DNA of 64,000 nt from Candidatus Ichthyocystis hellenicum (GTDB lineage: Bacteria; Pseudomonadota; Gammaproteobacteria; Burkholderiales; 2013Ark19i). The DNA is taken from contig NZ_LN906597.1 of NCBI RefSeq assembly GCF_001460935.1, forward strand, positions 1,087,398 to 1,151,397, read 5' to 3'. Of this stretch, positions 27,029-37,021 are shown piece by piece (position 1 is the first letter of the stretch; every line of letters starts with the position of its first letter). The position numbers were made by a program, and so were the translations under genes. Under the pieces are notes generated by a model. That model did no database searches. It saw only the letters and a list, made by a program, of their open reading frames with translations, and was not told the origin of the DNA.

Positions 27029-28279
27029 TTAGGTGTTATTTTCTATGTCAAATATCTTAGCAACTATGTCTACTGTCGTGTGCTTTTCGAAACGGATGTT
27101 ATCACGTAATGCTTTGGTTGGATGATGGAGAATTTTGTTTACTATTTTTTGACATAAATTTCTTATTACTACTTCGGATGATGCTCCTTGTTGCAAGCGC
27201 CTTACAGCTCTTTGACCTTCCTTAACCGCAATGTGGTAATTCCGTTCCCTGAGAGTTCTTATAGTTCCAACAGATTCACGTGCCCTAAGCCAATGTTGAT
27301 ATACTTCGATGTTCTTATCTACTATTTTTTCTGCTAATTGAATTGCTGAACATCTGGCTGCAATTCCAGATTTTACAAAATTTGATAAATCATCGACCGT
27401 ATATACGTATACACTGCCATTGTTTGCCGGTAATCTTTCTATACTCCTTGGAACCGATAAATCAACAATAACAACCGGCTTATTTTTTCTCTTAGCTAGG
27501 GCATTGTTCATCATTTTTTGTGAAATTATCGGTTGAGGGCTTGTTATTCCGCTGACAATTACATCATACAGGTGAACATTGTTTTCGATTTCATCTAAAG
27601 GAAATTCATGGGCTTTGAACTTGTCTACTAAATGAGTTACCCTTTGCGCTGTTCTATTGGTAATACCCATGCTTTTGGGGGATCTGCTATGAAAGTGGGT
27701 CATGCATAGGTTGATGATTTCACCTCCACCTATGAATAAGACATTCTGGTCCTTTATTGAGGAAAATACGTTTTCTACCAAGTAAGCTGCTCCAGCAGCT
27801 GTTGATATTACATTTCTTCCAATTCCCGTTGAGCTACGTACCTCTTTAGCTGTGGAAAAGGCGCCGTGGAATAGTCGATGTAAAACTGTTTTGCACCCAT
27901 TTGATGACTGAGATAGTAATGCAGCTTTTTTAAGTTGCCCAAGAATTTGAGACTCTCCGATAACAATTGAGTCAAGACTGGATGCTACGCGGAAAACGTG
28001 CTTGACGGCGTTAATGCCATTTCTGTATATGATGTGGTTACTCATTTCATCCGGTTCTATGCATTTTTTCCTGGACAGCCAAGAGCAAAAATCAAAATCT
28101 TCTCGAGATACTATGTATATCTCTGTGCGGTTGCAGGTGGAGATTATGGCTGCTTCGCTAATTCCTGGTTTTGATGTTAATTCGCGAATAGAGCTAACGA
28201 TCTCGTCAGATTTAAAGGACACTCTTTCTCTGAAGCTCACTGGCGCTGATTGGTAGCTTATACTAGCAGTCCTTAACAT
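27029..28279 (-). CDS. hemA: Glutamyl-tRNA reductase
   Basis: The start chosen is the ATG at 28279 ([20 protein letters not shown]), which has GGAG ten bases upstream and gives 416 residues, the normal family length. The open frame extends upstream to 28369, but those 30 residues do not fit the family. Landmarks are the N-terminal [10 protein letters not shown], the catalytic Cys49 in [23 protein letters not shown], and the NADPH-binding VLFIGGGEI. The enzyme reduces glutamyl-tRNA to glutamate-1-semialdehyde, the first committed step of C5 tetrapyrrole synthesis. It heads the hemA-prfA-prmC operon. Confidence 0.95.
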   Translation of the reverse strand: MLRTASISYQSAPVSFRERVSFKSDEIVSSIRELTSKPGISEAAIISTCNRTEIYIVSREDFDFCSWLSRKKCIEPDEMSNHIIYRNGINAVKHVFRVASSLDSIVIGESQILGQLKKAALLSQSSNGCKTVLHRLFHGAFSTAKEVRSSTGIGRNVISTAAGAAYLVENVFSSIKDQNVLFIGGGEIINLCMTHFHSRSPKSMGITNRTAQRVTHLVDKFKAHEFPLDEIENNVHLYDVIVSGITSPQPIISQKMMNNALAKRKNKPVVIVDLSVPRSIERLPANNGSVYVYTVDDLSNFVKSGIAARCSAIQLAEKIVDKNIEVYQHWLRARESVGTIRTLRERNYHIAVKEGQRAVRRLQQGASSEVVIRNLCQKIVNKILHHPTKALRDNIRFEKHTTVDIVAKIFDIENNT

Positions 28280-28430
28280 TTGGTACCGTCTCCACATGTC
28301 TTGATCAAGAAAAAAAGTACCCAGACCAGCCCGACGGGTCACTATGCTAACACATAGCGGATATTCCATCGATACCAGGCCGTCAACTAGAGTTGCAAAT
28401 TATTGTATATTATCTTAAATGTGTATGTGT

Positions 28431-29141
28431 TTAATCAACCACATCTTGCGATTTCTGAGATTCTATCGCTGCGCGCACGAAGTGGGCAGTTATGTTCTTT
28501 TTTTTTGACAATGATAGGTGATCCAAGCGATTTAACCAATCGATTAGGTTTGACAGATTTCTATCTACATGATTAAGAAGGTATATTACTGTGCTTTCCT
28601 TCAGATTGATCCCTCTGTCTTGTGCATATTTTTTAACCACCTCAACCTTTTGATCATCAGAAAGAGGGTGCACGGGGAATGCCAGTAAGGTGGCAACTCT
28701 AGTTCTCAGGTCTTCCCTAAGTCTCATGAAAAGAGGGGCTTTGTTTCCAGATAGTATGAATCTTATCCGCTGTTGAGAGGCGCGATTGAACCAATTGAAT
28801 AGCTTTATTTGTCCTCCAGGAGACAGTCGATCAATATTATCAATCGCTATAATATTAGAGCTGCCGATTTTTGTCCTTAGATGTTTGTCTTTCACCGCAT
28901 CTATGTATGCTGTATTGCTTACGCCTTGAATGGATGCCAGAAGAAGGTGTGTTCGGCCACAGCCTGGAGCTCCGAACAGGTATAATCCCAAGCTAGAGAA
29001 ACTTTCTCCGCGAATATTATTAATAGATTCAACGAGTTCTTTGTTTTGTCCAACGAAAAAATTGCCAAGGGTCAATTTACACCCGGTGGAGATGTCTAAA
29101 ATACTCTGTTGCATATATTTTGGCATTGTATCAGATAGCAT
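28431..29141 (-). CDS. hda: DnaA regulatory inactivator Hda
   Basis: The 236-residue protein is a DnaA-like AAA+ domain without the DNA-binding domain. It has a Walker A of the Hda type (GAPGCGRTH, residues 57-65), the acidic IIAIDNIDRL and the sensor region ENL/RTRVATLLAFPVHPLSD. The N-terminal MQQSILDI may be the sliding-clamp-binding peptide. This makes ATG 29114 (residue 10) a possible true start, though no good ribosome binding site marks any of the three ATGs. Hda with the loaded clamp promotes ATP hydrolysis by DnaA. It is divergent from purM, as in many betaproteobacteria. Confidence 0.88.
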   Translation of the reverse strand: MLSDTMPKYMQQSILDISTGCKLTLGNFFVGQNKELVESINNIRGESFSSLGLYLFGAPGCGRTHLLLASIQGVSNTAYIDAVKDKHLRTKIGSSNIIAIDNIDRLSPGGQIKLFNWFNRASQQRIRFILSGNKAPLFMRLREDLRTRVATLLAFPVHPLSDDQKVEVVKKYAQDRGINLKESTVIYLLNHVDRNLSNLIDWLNRLDHLSLSKKKNITAHFVRAAIESQKSQDVVD

Positions 29142-29278
29142 GGACTAAGTTTACCAAAAACACTCGCAGAAAATCATTCAAAATTGATTTGTTTTGAGAT
29201 ATGGTTGATCAATTGATTGAAAAAACTGTATCTTCTTCGGTTGTTGGTAGTATATGAGAATGCTTTACGGGGGGAAAG

Positions 29279-30322
29279 ATGTCTGGTGTTAGCTATCTTG
29301 ATTCTGGTGTTAATATTCATGCGGGTGATAGGTTTGTCCGCTCAATTAAATCTCTTTCCGAACCTACCTACGTTCCTGGTGTTTTGTCTGGCGTGGGGTC
29401 TTTTTCATCTCTTTTTGACCTGAGTAGCCTTTCCTATAAGGAGCCTGTGTTAGTTTCTGGAACCGATGGGGTGGGGACCAAGTTGAAACTTGCCATAAAG
29501 TATTCCAGGCATGAGTCTATAGGTATTGATTTGGTAGCTATGTGTGTGAACGATGTTTTGGTTCAGGGAGCAAAACCTCTTTTTTTTCTGGATTACTTTT
29601 CTTGTTCAGTGTTACGGGAGGAAGTTGCTGGTGAGGTTGTCGCTGGTATCGCTACTGGATGTAGGCAATCTTCTTGTGCTCTTGTTGGAGGGGAAACTGC
29701 TGAAATGCCCGGAATGTATTCTGATGGTGATTATGATATAGCTGGGTTCTGTGTAGGTGTTGTGGAAAAATCTAAGATAATGGATTCAGGGCGTGTTTCA
29801 GTGGGAGATATCGTTATAGGTTTGGCTTCATCTGGGGTTCATGCTAATGGGTACTCGTTGGTTCGTCATATTCTGGAGAAGAATGATATTGATGTACATA
29901 AATCACTTGATAAGGAAAATAATTCAATTCTAGATCTTTTGATAGAACCTACGAGAATCTATGTTCCATCTATTTTGAATGTACTTAAAGAAACAGATGA
30001 TGTTGTGCATGCTATGGCCCATATTACCGGAGGGGGATTGCTGGGTAATATTCCACGAGTTGTTCCTGATGGTCTGACAGTTCATCTTTATCGTTCTTCG
30101 TGGCCCCGTAGTTCTATTTTTGATTGGTTGAAGGAGCAAGGACGTATTGATCACGAAGAGATGCTCCGTGTTTTTAATAATGGCATAGGTTTTGTATTAA
30201 TTATTTCTCCGGATTCTGTTGGGGTCGTGATGGATATTTTGCAGCGCTGTGGTGAAGAGGCTTATGAGATAGGTGAAATTGAGATCTCGTCTAAGCTTGA
30301 GCCTGTGGTTGTTTCATCCTGA
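29279..30322 (+). CDS. purM: Phosphoribosylformylglycinamidine cyclo-ligase (AIR synthetase)
   Basis: ATG 29279 follows GGGGGG by four bases. The 347-residue protein shows the PurM pattern: SYLDSGVNIHAGDRFV at the start, then LVSGTDGVGTKLKLA, GIDLVAMCVNDVLVQGA, GGETAEMPGMY, ASSGVHANGYSLVR and HITGGGLLGNIPR. It catalyses ATP-dependent ring closure to aminoimidazole ribonucleotide in purine synthesis. It converges tightly on miaA, with four bases between their stops. Confidence 0.96.
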   Translation: MSGVSYLDSGVNIHAGDRFVRSIKSLSEPTYVPGVLSGVGSFSSLFDLSSLSYKEPVLVSGTDGVGTKLKLAIKYSRHESIGIDLVAMCVNDVLVQGAKPLFFLDYFSCSVLREEVAGEVVAGIATGCRQSSCALVGGETAEMPGMYSDGDYDIAGFCVGVVEKSKIMDSGRVSVGDIVIGLASSGVHANGYSLVRHILEKNDIDVHKSLDKENNSILDLLIEPTRIYVPSILNVLKETDDVVHAMAHITGGGLLGNIPRVVPDGLTVHLYRSSWPRSSIFDWLKEQGRIDHEEMLRVFNNGIGFVLIISPDSVGVVMDILQRCGEEAYEIGEIEISSKLEPVVVSS

Positions 30323-30326
30323 TTTT

Positions 30327-31268
30327 TCAGTTCTTTGGTAACATCATGTGTCGACTTAGTTCTTGGTTTAGTTTCTTTCCAGCGTCTGGGTCGTCGTATG
30401 GCCACAGCATGGTGTCACATGTAATTTTTTTTATCCACGTCAGTTGTCTTTTAGCAAGTTGTCTTGTTGCTGCTGTTCCGCATCTGATTAACTCTTCCAT
30501 GGATTGATTTTTGGTCAGATATTGCATTACTTGCCGGTACCCTATGCATTTCATGGATGCCATATTCTCGTGTAGTTTGTATAGGGTGACTAATTCTTTT
30601 ACCTCTTCTATTAGACCCATTTGGATCATGTTTTTAAATCTGATTGATATCATTTCGTGTATGGAACTGCGTTCACTTACGTTCAGCCCACAAATCCAAA
30701 AAGGCGTTTTATCAAATGGTTTTTTTCCGTCTGTGAAGCATTCTGACATTTTTTTTCCAGTTATATAATAAACTTCTAATGCACGCTGAATGCGTTGTCT
30801 GTCATTTTCATTAATTGTTTTTGCTCGGTCTGGGTCAATAATTGATAATTTTTTATGGAGTGATGGCCAACCATTTTCTTCCGCTTCTTTCTCAATTTTT
30901 TTTCTTATGAGTGGCGATCTCTCTGGCAGGTGATTAATACCGTGGTAGATTCCATGAAGGTAAAGGAATGTTCCTCCAACTAGGACGGGAATCCTTCCTC
31001 TTGACCAGATTTCCGGTATTAACTTTTCAGTTGATGAAATGAACTGAGATACAGAAAAAAATTCTGTTGGGTCTATAATGTCCACCAAATGGTGTGTCAA
31101 ATCTTGCCTTTCCTCAGCCGTTGGTTTGGCAGTTCCTATGTTCATGTTACGGTATACCTGCGCTGAATCCATACTAATTATTTCTATAGGCCATTCTTTT
31201 GCCAAGGAAAAGGCTAGTTTTGTTTTTCCTATAGCAGTTGGACCTACGATGGCAATTACCATGTTCAT
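30327..31268 (-). CDS. miaA: tRNA dimethylallyltransferase
   Basis: The 313-residue protein has the P-loop GPTAIGKT at residues 9-16, DSAQVYRNMNIGTAKP near 34-49, LVGGTFLYLHGI near 97-108 and ENDRQRIQRALEV near 154-166. It transfers a dimethylallyl group to A37 of tRNAs that read codons starting with U, including the tRNA-Ser(CGA) of this window. It starts one base after the end of mutL, so the two genes are coupled. Confidence 0.95.
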   Translation of the reverse strand: MNMVIAIVGPTAIGKTKLAFSLAKEWPIEIISMDSAQVYRNMNIGTAKPTAEERQDLTHHLVDIIDPTEFFSVSQFISSTEKLIPEIWSRGRIPVLVGGTFLYLHGIYHGINHLPERSPLIRKKIEKEAEENGWPSLHKKLSIIDPDRAKTINENDRQRIQRALEVYYITGKKMSECFTDGKKPFDKTPFWICGLNVSERSSIHEMISIRFKNMIQMGLIEEVKELVTLYKLHENMASMKCIGYRQVMQYLTKNQSMEELIRCGTAATRQLAKRQLTWIKKITCDTMLWPYDDPDAGKKLNQELSRHMMLPKN

Positions 31269-31269
31269 A

Positions 31270-33156
31270 TTATTTTCCTCTGAGGAAGAGGTTGTTCAAT
31301 TCTTCCATGGGGTACTGGTGCCAGGTTGGTCTTCCATGGTTGCAGTATCCACCTCTGGTAGTTTTTTCCATATCCCTCAAAATTTGGTTCATCTCCGCTA
31401 AGGATAGGTTCCTGTTAGCGCGAACGGCTTGATGGCATGCTATCGTTGAAAGTATCTTGTTTATTTGTTCCTCGAATGCGTGGCTTTCTTCAAAATCGCA
31501 AATTTCTTCCAATATTTTTAGTACAAGTTCTTCAACCATGTTTGTTGTGAGTAAATTTGGTATTGCATTAACTGATAATATATTTTCAGCAATCATATTA
31601 GCATGAATGCCAACTGATCTTAATTTATCATGGTGTTCCTGGAAAGTTTGTGTTTGTAATGTGCTTAGTCTTAGAGTTGTGGGAAGAAGTAAATTCTGAA
31701 TGACTATTTTTTGCTTACTAATTTGCTCTTTCAACTTTTCATAAATTATTCTCTCATGTGCAGCATGCATGTCAACGATTACTAAACCGTATGTGTTCTG
31801 AGATAGAATAAAACACCCATGGAGTTGTGCAATTGCTTCTCCTAACATGGGAGGTTCAATTGAATTATTGTTTTTGATCTTGTTTGCATTGCTGGTGACT
31901 TTGTTATTATTGTCCATAGTTGGTGCAGCTTTGTTAGTGGCGCACTTAATTTTATTTATTTCATTATCACTGACACTGGAGCAATTGGTAGGAATAAGGT
32001 GATTTTTTGAGGATTGTATCTTGTAATTTTCTGATGGTGGTGGTGTGTAATCGTGTTCATTAGTTTCTTTTTTAGTTGCAACTAGAGACTCTTGTTGTTC
32101 TTGCAGAAACTCTTGTTCTGGTGGAAGTTGTGAATTATTCTTAGTAAGGGTTGTGACGTTTGGGGGGGTAGGCGTTGTGTGTAAAACTTCTTTTACAGCG
32201 TGATACACCAGTTTGTATATGTTTTGCGGATTTTTAAATCTAACCTCAAGCTTTTGGGGATGTACGTTTACATCTACTTCTTGTGGTGGCACTTCTAGGA
32301 ATATTACGAATTCGTATGATTGTTGAGGGTGGTGTATGTCTTTGTAGGCACTGCTTATACTGTGTTGAATACCCCTGTCTCTAATGAATCGATTATTGAC
32401 GTAAAAAAACTGATTGTCCTTGGAGACTTTTTTTTGATCTGGACTACTTACGTAACCCCATATTTTGCAATTGTTTAGGCAATGCTCAATTCTATGTGCT
32501 CTTTTCCAGAAAAAATCACCGGTAATGATGCGAATGCGTTCTTCGTGGGAGTTGTGTTCAAGCAAAAATCTGGGTGTTGTTCCATGGAATACGTGTAGGC
32601 GAATTTCTGGGTGAGGTAATGCTATTTTCCTAATTACATCTTCGCAATGCGCTAACTCCCTTTGGTCAGATTTAAGAAATTTCCTACGTACTGGCGTATT
32701 GAAGTATAGGTGTGATATTTCTACCGTGGTTCCTATGCCACGAGATCCAGCTAGTAGTTTTTGTTCTTCGCATCCTACTGTGTGCATTATGGTTGCTGTG
32801 GTGCTTTCTTTGGTACGGCTAGTGATTTTTGAATGAGAGATTGATGCTATGGATGCCAGTGCCTCACCTCTGAATCCAAATGAACGAACTTTTTCTAAAT
32901 CTTCAAATCGGCAAATTTTGCTTGTGGCGTGTCTTTTTAAAGCCAGAATAATTTCAGATTTTGGTATTCCATGTCCATTATCTTCTACTTTTATTAGCCT
33001 GCTTCCGCCTCCTTCAAGGTGTATTGTGATATCCTTTGCCCCAGCATCTATGCTGTTCTCTAGCAATTCTTTTACTACTGCCGATGGTTTGTCTATTACT
33101 TCACCAGCAGCGATTTGGCTTATGAGTTGATTAGGTAATGTTTGTATTTTATTCAT
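31270..33156 (-). CDS. mutL: DNA mismatch repair protein MutL, endonuclease type
   Basis: The start chosen is ATG 33156 (MNKIQTLPNQLISQIAAGEV), the family's standard beginning. The frame upstream to 33258 is not supported. The 628-residue protein has the GHKL ATPase motifs (NSIDAGA, DNGHGIP, FGFRGEALASI, GTTVEI), then a long Asn/Lys/Thr-rich linker and a C-terminal dimerisation domain. That domain carries DMHAAHERIIYE, ACHQAVRAN and CNHGRPTW, the metal-binding motifs of MutL proteins with their own nicking endonuclease. This fits a mismatch repair system without MutH. It is followed by miaA and divergent from the DedA gene. Confidence 0.95.
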   Translation of the reverse strand: MNKIQTLPNQLISQIAAGEVIDKPSAVVKELLENSIDAGAKDITIHLEGGGSRLIKVEDNGHGIPKSEIILALKRHATSKICRFEDLEKVRSFGFRGEALASIASISHSKITSRTKESTTATIMHTVGCEEQKLLAGSRGIGTTVEISHLYFNTPVRRKFLKSDQRELAHCEDVIRKIALPHPEIRLHVFHGTTPRFLLEHNSHEERIRIITGDFFWKRAHRIEHCLNNCKIWGYVSSPDQKKVSKDNQFFYVNNRFIRDRGIQHSISSAYKDIHHPQQSYEFVIFLEVPPQEVDVNVHPQKLEVRFKNPQNIYKLVYHAVKEVLHTTPTPPNVTTLTKNNSQLPPEQEFLQEQQESLVATKKETNEHDYTPPPSENYKIQSSKNHLIPTNCSSVSDNEINKIKCATNKAAPTMDNNNKVTSNANKIKNNNSIEPPMLGEAIAQLHGCFILSQNTYGLVIVDMHAAHERIIYEKLKEQISKQKIVIQNLLLPTTLRLSTLQTQTFQEHHDKLRSVGIHANMIAENILSVNAIPNLLTTNMVEELVLKILEEICDFEESHAFEEQINKILSTIACHQAVRANRNLSLAEMNQILRDMEKTTRGGYCNHGRPTWHQYPMEELNNLFLRGK

Positions 33157-33176
33157 AGACTTTTTTCTATCCTTTG

Positions 33177-33815
33177 ATGGGAGAGTTGATCTTGTTCCAG
33201 TTAGCTTCTCTGTTGAACGCTGAAAGTCTATTATCCTGGTTATTGAAAGAACATCCAAATAGCGTTTATTTTGCTGTTTTTACCGTGTTTTTTTTAGAGA
33301 GTGGCGCTTTTATTATGCCATTTCTTCCAGGAGATTCTTTGTTAATTATTTCAGGAGCTGTTTTGTCCAGGGGGTTGCTTAGTACTCCTTTTTTGTTATC
33401 TTCATTTATTTTGGGTGCCTCAATCGGTAATATTTTTGGTTACGGATTGGGATTTTTTCTCAGAAAGTGGCGGGGTTTTGATAATACGCTATCTTTTTTT
33501 GAGGATACTTGGATTATTAGGGTGCAAAATTTTTTTACTCGTTACGGTGGTTTTTCTGTTGTGTTAGTGAGATTTATGCCATTTTTTAGGACTTTTTTCC
33601 CATTTTTAGCTGGAGTTTTTAATGTCAATTTCTACTTATTTTCAGTTTTAAGTTTTCTTGGTGCGGCTATTTGGGTATCATTACTCGTTTATTTGGGAAC
33701 GATTTTGGGGCACTGGTCCTTCGTTCAGGAGTGGCTAGGGGTTTTCGCTGCCTTGATTATAGGAGCGTCTCTTTTATCGTTTTCTCTATGGGTGTGCAGG
33801 AGAGGTAGAAAATAA
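33177..33815 (+). CDS. DedA family membrane protein
   Basis: ATG 33177 is chosen over a TTG three bases upstream. The 212-residue protein has the DedA (SNARE-associated, VTT) pattern: FLESGAFIMPFLPGDSLLI near residues 39-57, a re-entrant helix region, RFMPFFRTFFPFLAG near 132-146 with the conserved Arg residues, and further hydrophobic segments to a basic end (CRRGRK). DedA proteins are inner-membrane proteins. Several act as flippases or transporters for undecaprenyl phosphate or phospholipids, but the substrate here cannot be told. It is divergent from mutL with 20 bases between starts. Confidence 0.85.
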   Translation: MGELILFQLASLLNAESLLSWLLKEHPNSVYFAVFTVFFLESGAFIMPFLPGDSLLIISGAVLSRGLLSTPFLLSSFILGASIGNIFGYGLGFFLRKWRGFDNTLSFFEDTWIIRVQNFFTRYGGFSVVLVRFMPFFRTFFPFLAGVFNVNFYLFSVLSFLGAAIWVSLLVYLGTILGHWSFVQEWLGVFAALIIGASLLSFSLWVCRRGRK

Positions 33816-33894
33816 CAAATTGGTAAATGAGCTGCAGTCATGATAACTTTAAATGATAAAATTTTGTATCTTGACTTTTGGGGAGTGGGTGCTT

Positions 33895-34323
33895 ATGTCA
33901 GTTGAGTTGACCTTGTCTATTATTAAGCCGGACGCTGTTCGTAAGAATTTAATCGGTGCTATATACCAACGTTTTGAGTCTGCAGGATTGGTTATCGTGG
34001 CGGCCAAAATGTTGCGCATTTCCAGTCAACAAGCTGAAGAATTCTACTCTATACATCGTGATCGTCCTTTTTTTGGTGATTTGGTTTCTTTTATGTCTTC
34101 TGGTCCAGTAATGGTTCAGGTGCTAAAGGGTGAGTTTGCCGTGCTTAAAAATAGAGAGATTATGGGGGCTACCGATCCTAAGCAGGCGTTGCCGGGTACT
34201 ATTCGTTCAGATTTTGCTGACAGTATAGATGAGAATGCTGTTCATGGTTCTGACTCTACAGATACTGCATTGGTTGAGATTGCTTATTTCTTTTCTCAAT
34301 CTGAAATTTGTGAACATTGCTGA
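33895..34323 (+). CDS. ndk: Nucleoside diphosphate kinase
   Basis: ATG 33895 ([15 protein letters not shown]) follows GGGAGTGG and gives 142 residues, the normal length. The frame upstream to 33853 is not needed. [11 protein letters not shown], the [11 protein letters not shown] region, and the phosphorylated His117 in NAVHGSDS are present. It balances nucleoside triphosphates. It starts the conserved block ndk-rlmN-pilW-rodZ-ispG-hisS-yfgM-bamB-der-hfq. Confidence 0.96.
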   Translation: MSVELTLSIIKPDAVRKNLIGAIYQRFESAGLVIVAAKMLRISSQQAEEFYSIHRDRPFFGDLVSFMSSGPVMVQVLKGEFAVLKNREIMGATDPKQALPGTIRSDFADSIDENAVHGSDSTDTALVEIAYFFSQSEICEHC

Positions 34324-34332
34324 TGGTTTACT

Positions 34333-35412
34333 GTGGTTAATTTGTTTGATTTTGATCGCAATGGATTATCGCTTTTTCTTAAAGAGAAGGGGTATCCGTC
34401 CTATCGCTCCAATCAGCTTTTTAGTTGGGTTCATAAGCGATTAGTGAGCGACTTTTCTTTCATGTCTGATATTTCTCTTGATCTGCGTCGTGAGTTTTCC
34501 CGGATATTTTCTTTTCTTTTACCAACTGTTGTCAGGGAGAGCCACTCTAATGATGGTACCTCAAAATGGCTTTTGTCTGTTGGTGATAAGAACGCTGTCG
34601 AGATGGTATATATCCCTGACAACAATAGGTCAACTCTTTGTGTTTCTTCTCAGGTTGGGTGTGCCTTGAATTGTTCATTTTGTGCAACCGGGAAGAGTGG
34701 CTTTAATCGTAACCTTACTACAGGTGAAATAGTGGTTCAGCTTTGGTTGGCCAATAATTATTTGAAGAATATTAATTCAGGTACTGAACGTAAAATTACT
34801 AATGTAGTTTTTATGGGTATGGGTGAGCCATTGGCAAATTTTGACGCAGTCATGCAGGCTGTTGGCATTATGCTAGATGATTTTTCGTATGGCTTATCTC
34901 GGCGTCGGGTTACTGTTTCGACTTCTGGTATCGTTCCAGCTATAGATCGCATGGCTAAGACGCGTCCTGTTGCTTTGGCAGTGTCTCTTCATGCTCCAGA
35001 TGATGAATTGCGCGACTATTTGGTTCCAATTAACAAGAAGTATCCATTATCACAGCTTATGGCAGCATGTGATAGGTATATATGTCATTCTCCTAGAAAA
35101 TTTATTACTTTTGAGTATGTTATGCTTAAAGATGTTAATGATACTATTGCTCATGCAGAAAGATTAATTAGTTTGTTGAAGAATATGCCGTGTAAAATTA
35201 ATCTTATCCCGTGGAATTCATTTCCTGGCGTTCCTTTTTGTTGTTCTACTCAGGATTCTATTTCCCGCTTTCAGAGTCGTTTAAGTGAAGCTGGTTTGGT
35301 GTCTACGGTTCGTAAAACACGTGGGGACGATATAGATGCAGCGTGTGGGCAGTTGGCGGGGAAAGTTGATGATCGTACTCGCCGTATACTTAGATTTCAG
35401 AAAAGTCATTAG
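34333..35412 (+). CDS. rlmN: 23S rRNA/tRNA (adenine-C2) methyltransferase
   Basis: The likely start is GTG 34333, nine bases after ndk. The 359-residue radical SAM enzyme has the iron-sulfur Cys110, Cys114 and Cys117 in QVGCALNCSFCATG. It also has the two extra catalytic Cys of RlmN at 103 (TLCVSSQ) and 338 (DAACGQL). GMGEPLANFD and VSLHAPDDELR match the family. It methylates C2 of A2503 in 23S rRNA and A37 in some tRNAs. Confidence 0.95.
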   Translation: MVNLFDFDRNGLSLFLKEKGYPSYRSNQLFSWVHKRLVSDFSFMSDISLDLRREFSRIFSFLLPTVVRESHSNDGTSKWLLSVGDKNAVEMVYIPDNNRSTLCVSSQVGCALNCSFCATGKSGFNRNLTTGEIVVQLWLANNYLKNINSGTERKITNVVFMGMGEPLANFDAVMQAVGIMLDDFSYGLSRRRVTVSTSGIVPAIDRMAKTRPVALAVSLHAPDDELRDYLVPINKKYPLSQLMAACDRYICHSPRKFITFEYVMLKDVNDTIAHAERLISLLKNMPCKINLIPWNSFPGVPFCCSTQDSISRFQSRLSEAGLVSTVRKTRGDDIDAACGQLAGKVDDRTRRILRFQKSH

Positions 35413-35426
35413 AAAGGTGATATGTT

Positions 35427-36221
35427 ATGTATCGTTGGTGCGTTCTTCTTACTCCATTTTTGCTAAGCGCATGTTTGATGAATCTTAATGGAGGTGGTAA
35501 GATCACCCCTTCATCCAACAATGGCTATTTGCCTGGTGTGGAGCCTGTTAACGGTCCTGTCTATAGAGCAAAGATTCACGTCGATTTGGCTTCTGCTTAT
35601 TATTCTAGGGGTAAGTACGGTATTGCGTTGGAGGAGATTGATAGGGCTCTAACCACCCGTCCGAACTATGCTCCTGCTTATAGTTTGCAGGGGGTTGTGT
35701 ATGCTCAATTAGGTGAATGGACGAAGGCTAGGAAGTCTTTTGTTATTGCTTTTAAGAATGACCCCAATAATCCAGATATACAGAATAACTATGGTTGGTT
35801 TTTGTGTCAGACAGAGCACTCCCAGGATGGTATTCGCTTTATTAAGTTGGCTTTGCAGAATCCTCTTTACGAGACTCCTGATAAAGCTTACAGCAATATG
35901 TCCTACTGTTATCTGGGTCTACATGAGTACTCTTCTTCGTTAAAAGCAGCTAGCAGGGCAATTTTGTTAAATCGTAACAGTGTTGAGTCCTACTTTTACC
36001 GCAGCAGAGCTGAGTGGTATCTGGCAGATTATGCTAGTGCGCAGGCTGATATAAATCGGGTTATTCACCACTATCATTTGATTACCCCTAAGACCTTACA
36101 GCTTGCGATAGATATTCAGAAGAAGCTTGGCTTTGAAGGAAATAGTGAAGTTTATATTAACGAATTGATTTCGCGTTTTCCTGACTCAGCGGAGGCGAAG
36201 TCGTACGTTCACCGATCTTAG
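35427..36221 (+). CDS. pilW: Type IV pilus biogenesis/stability lipoprotein PilW (PilF)
   Basis: The 264-residue protein has a lipoprotein signal with lipobox LLSAC (Cys16). At least four TPR units follow from about residue 50 (VDLASAYYSRGKYGIALEEIDRA, then APAYSLQGVVYAQLGEW, then PDIQNNYGWFLCQ). This matches PilW/PilF, an outer-membrane pilotin-like protein needed for assembly of the PilQ secretin. The place between rlmN and rodZ is the usual one in betaproteobacteria. No pilin or pilus motor gene is in the window, so whether pili are made is open. Confidence 0.88.
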   Translation: MYRWCVLLTPFLLSACLMNLNGGGKITPSSNNGYLPGVEPVNGPVYRAKIHVDLASAYYSRGKYGIALEEIDRALTTRPNYAPAYSLQGVVYAQLGEWTKARKSFVIAFKNDPNNPDIQNNYGWFLCQTEHSQDGIRFIKLALQNPLYETPDKAYSNMSYCYLGLHEYSSSLKAASRAILLNRNSVESYFYRSRAEWYLADYASAQADINRVIHHYHLITPKTLQLAIDIQKKLGFEGNSEVYINELISRFPDSAEAKSYVHRS

Positions 36222-36241
36222 TTTTGGTTTTGTGAGAGTAT

Positions 36242-37009
36242 ATGTTTAATCAGGAAGATGGTTTGGTAGGTAGTTTGTCTGTTTTTTTTGAAAGAGCTAG
36301 AAAAAAAAAAAATGTAACTATTGAGGATGTTGCTCATTGCCTTAAGGTAAGTTGTTCTCAGGTTCGTCATTTGGAGAATGGGGATTATTGTAGGTTGCCG
36401 GGTGAAACCTTTGTTAGGGGGTTTATCCGCTCCTATTGTCGTCTGTTGGATGTTAGCTCTCAGGAGGTTATGGATCATTACAATGCTTCTTTGTCACAGA
36501 ATGTAAGTAATGATCTGGAAAATCCAAGGGAAGTCAAGCATACTTTTATATCTTTTATTTTAAATAGGTTTAATTGTATATTTGACTTTGTTCGTAGTCC
36601 CTGGATTCTGTTTTCCACTCTCTTTTTCTTGGCTGTTCTAGGGGCTGGTTTGGGTAGGTTGGTTTGGCTTCATTATCACCAAGATTTTCTCTTGGATAGG
36701 GTTTTGCCTGAGATGCCAAATGTAACTCCTACCAGCCAAACTAACTTACTTAATGAAACTCTATCAGAGTTAGATATACGCGTTTCTCATGCTACTTGGA
36801 TGATTGTTCATGATTCTCGGGGCCATGTTGTTTTTTCAGAGGATATGTTTCCTGGTAAGGCTTACAAGGTTCATGCTCGTTCACCTCTTTCTGTTATTGC
36901 TGGAAATGTTTCATCATTGAATATGATATATAACGGTAGACCTTTAGGTAAGCCCAGGCATGTTACTAAGAGTACAGGTAAGAATTATGTTCAGTTCTAT
37001 TTAAATTGA
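36242..37009 (+). CDS. rodZ: RodZ-like cytoskeletal protein with helix-turn-helix
   Basis: The 255-residue protein has an N-terminal Cro-type helix-turn-helix (residues 12-75, with TIEDVAHCLKVS and VRHLENGDYCRLPGETFVRGFIRSY), one membrane segment near 120-142 and a periplasmic domain of the DUF4115 type. This is the RodZ layout. RodZ links MreB to the envelope and sets cell shape. A run of twelve A (36301-36312) codes for Arg-Lys-Lys-Lys-Asn near residue 20-24 and is a possible slippage site. It lies directly upstream of ispG, as usual. Confidence 0.9.
   Translation: MFNQEDGLVGSLSVFFERARKKKNVTIEDVAHCLKVSCSQVRHLENGDYCRLPGETFVRGFIRSYCRLLDVSSQEVMDHYNASLSQNVSNDLENPREVKHTFISFILNRFNCIFDFVRSPWILFSTLFFLAVLGAGLGRLVWLHYHQDFLLDRVLPEMPNVTPTSQTNLLNETLSELDIRVSHATWMIVHDSRGHVVFSEDMFPGKAYKVHARSPLSVIAGNVSSLNMIYNGRPLGKPRHVTKSTGKNYVQFYLN
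36301..36312. repeat. Run of twelve A inside rodZ
   Basis: An uninterrupted A12 tract starts about 60 bases into rodZ. Slippage by one base during replication or transcription would truncate the protein. Confidence 0.9.
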
Positions 37010-37021
37010 GGTAACTGATAG

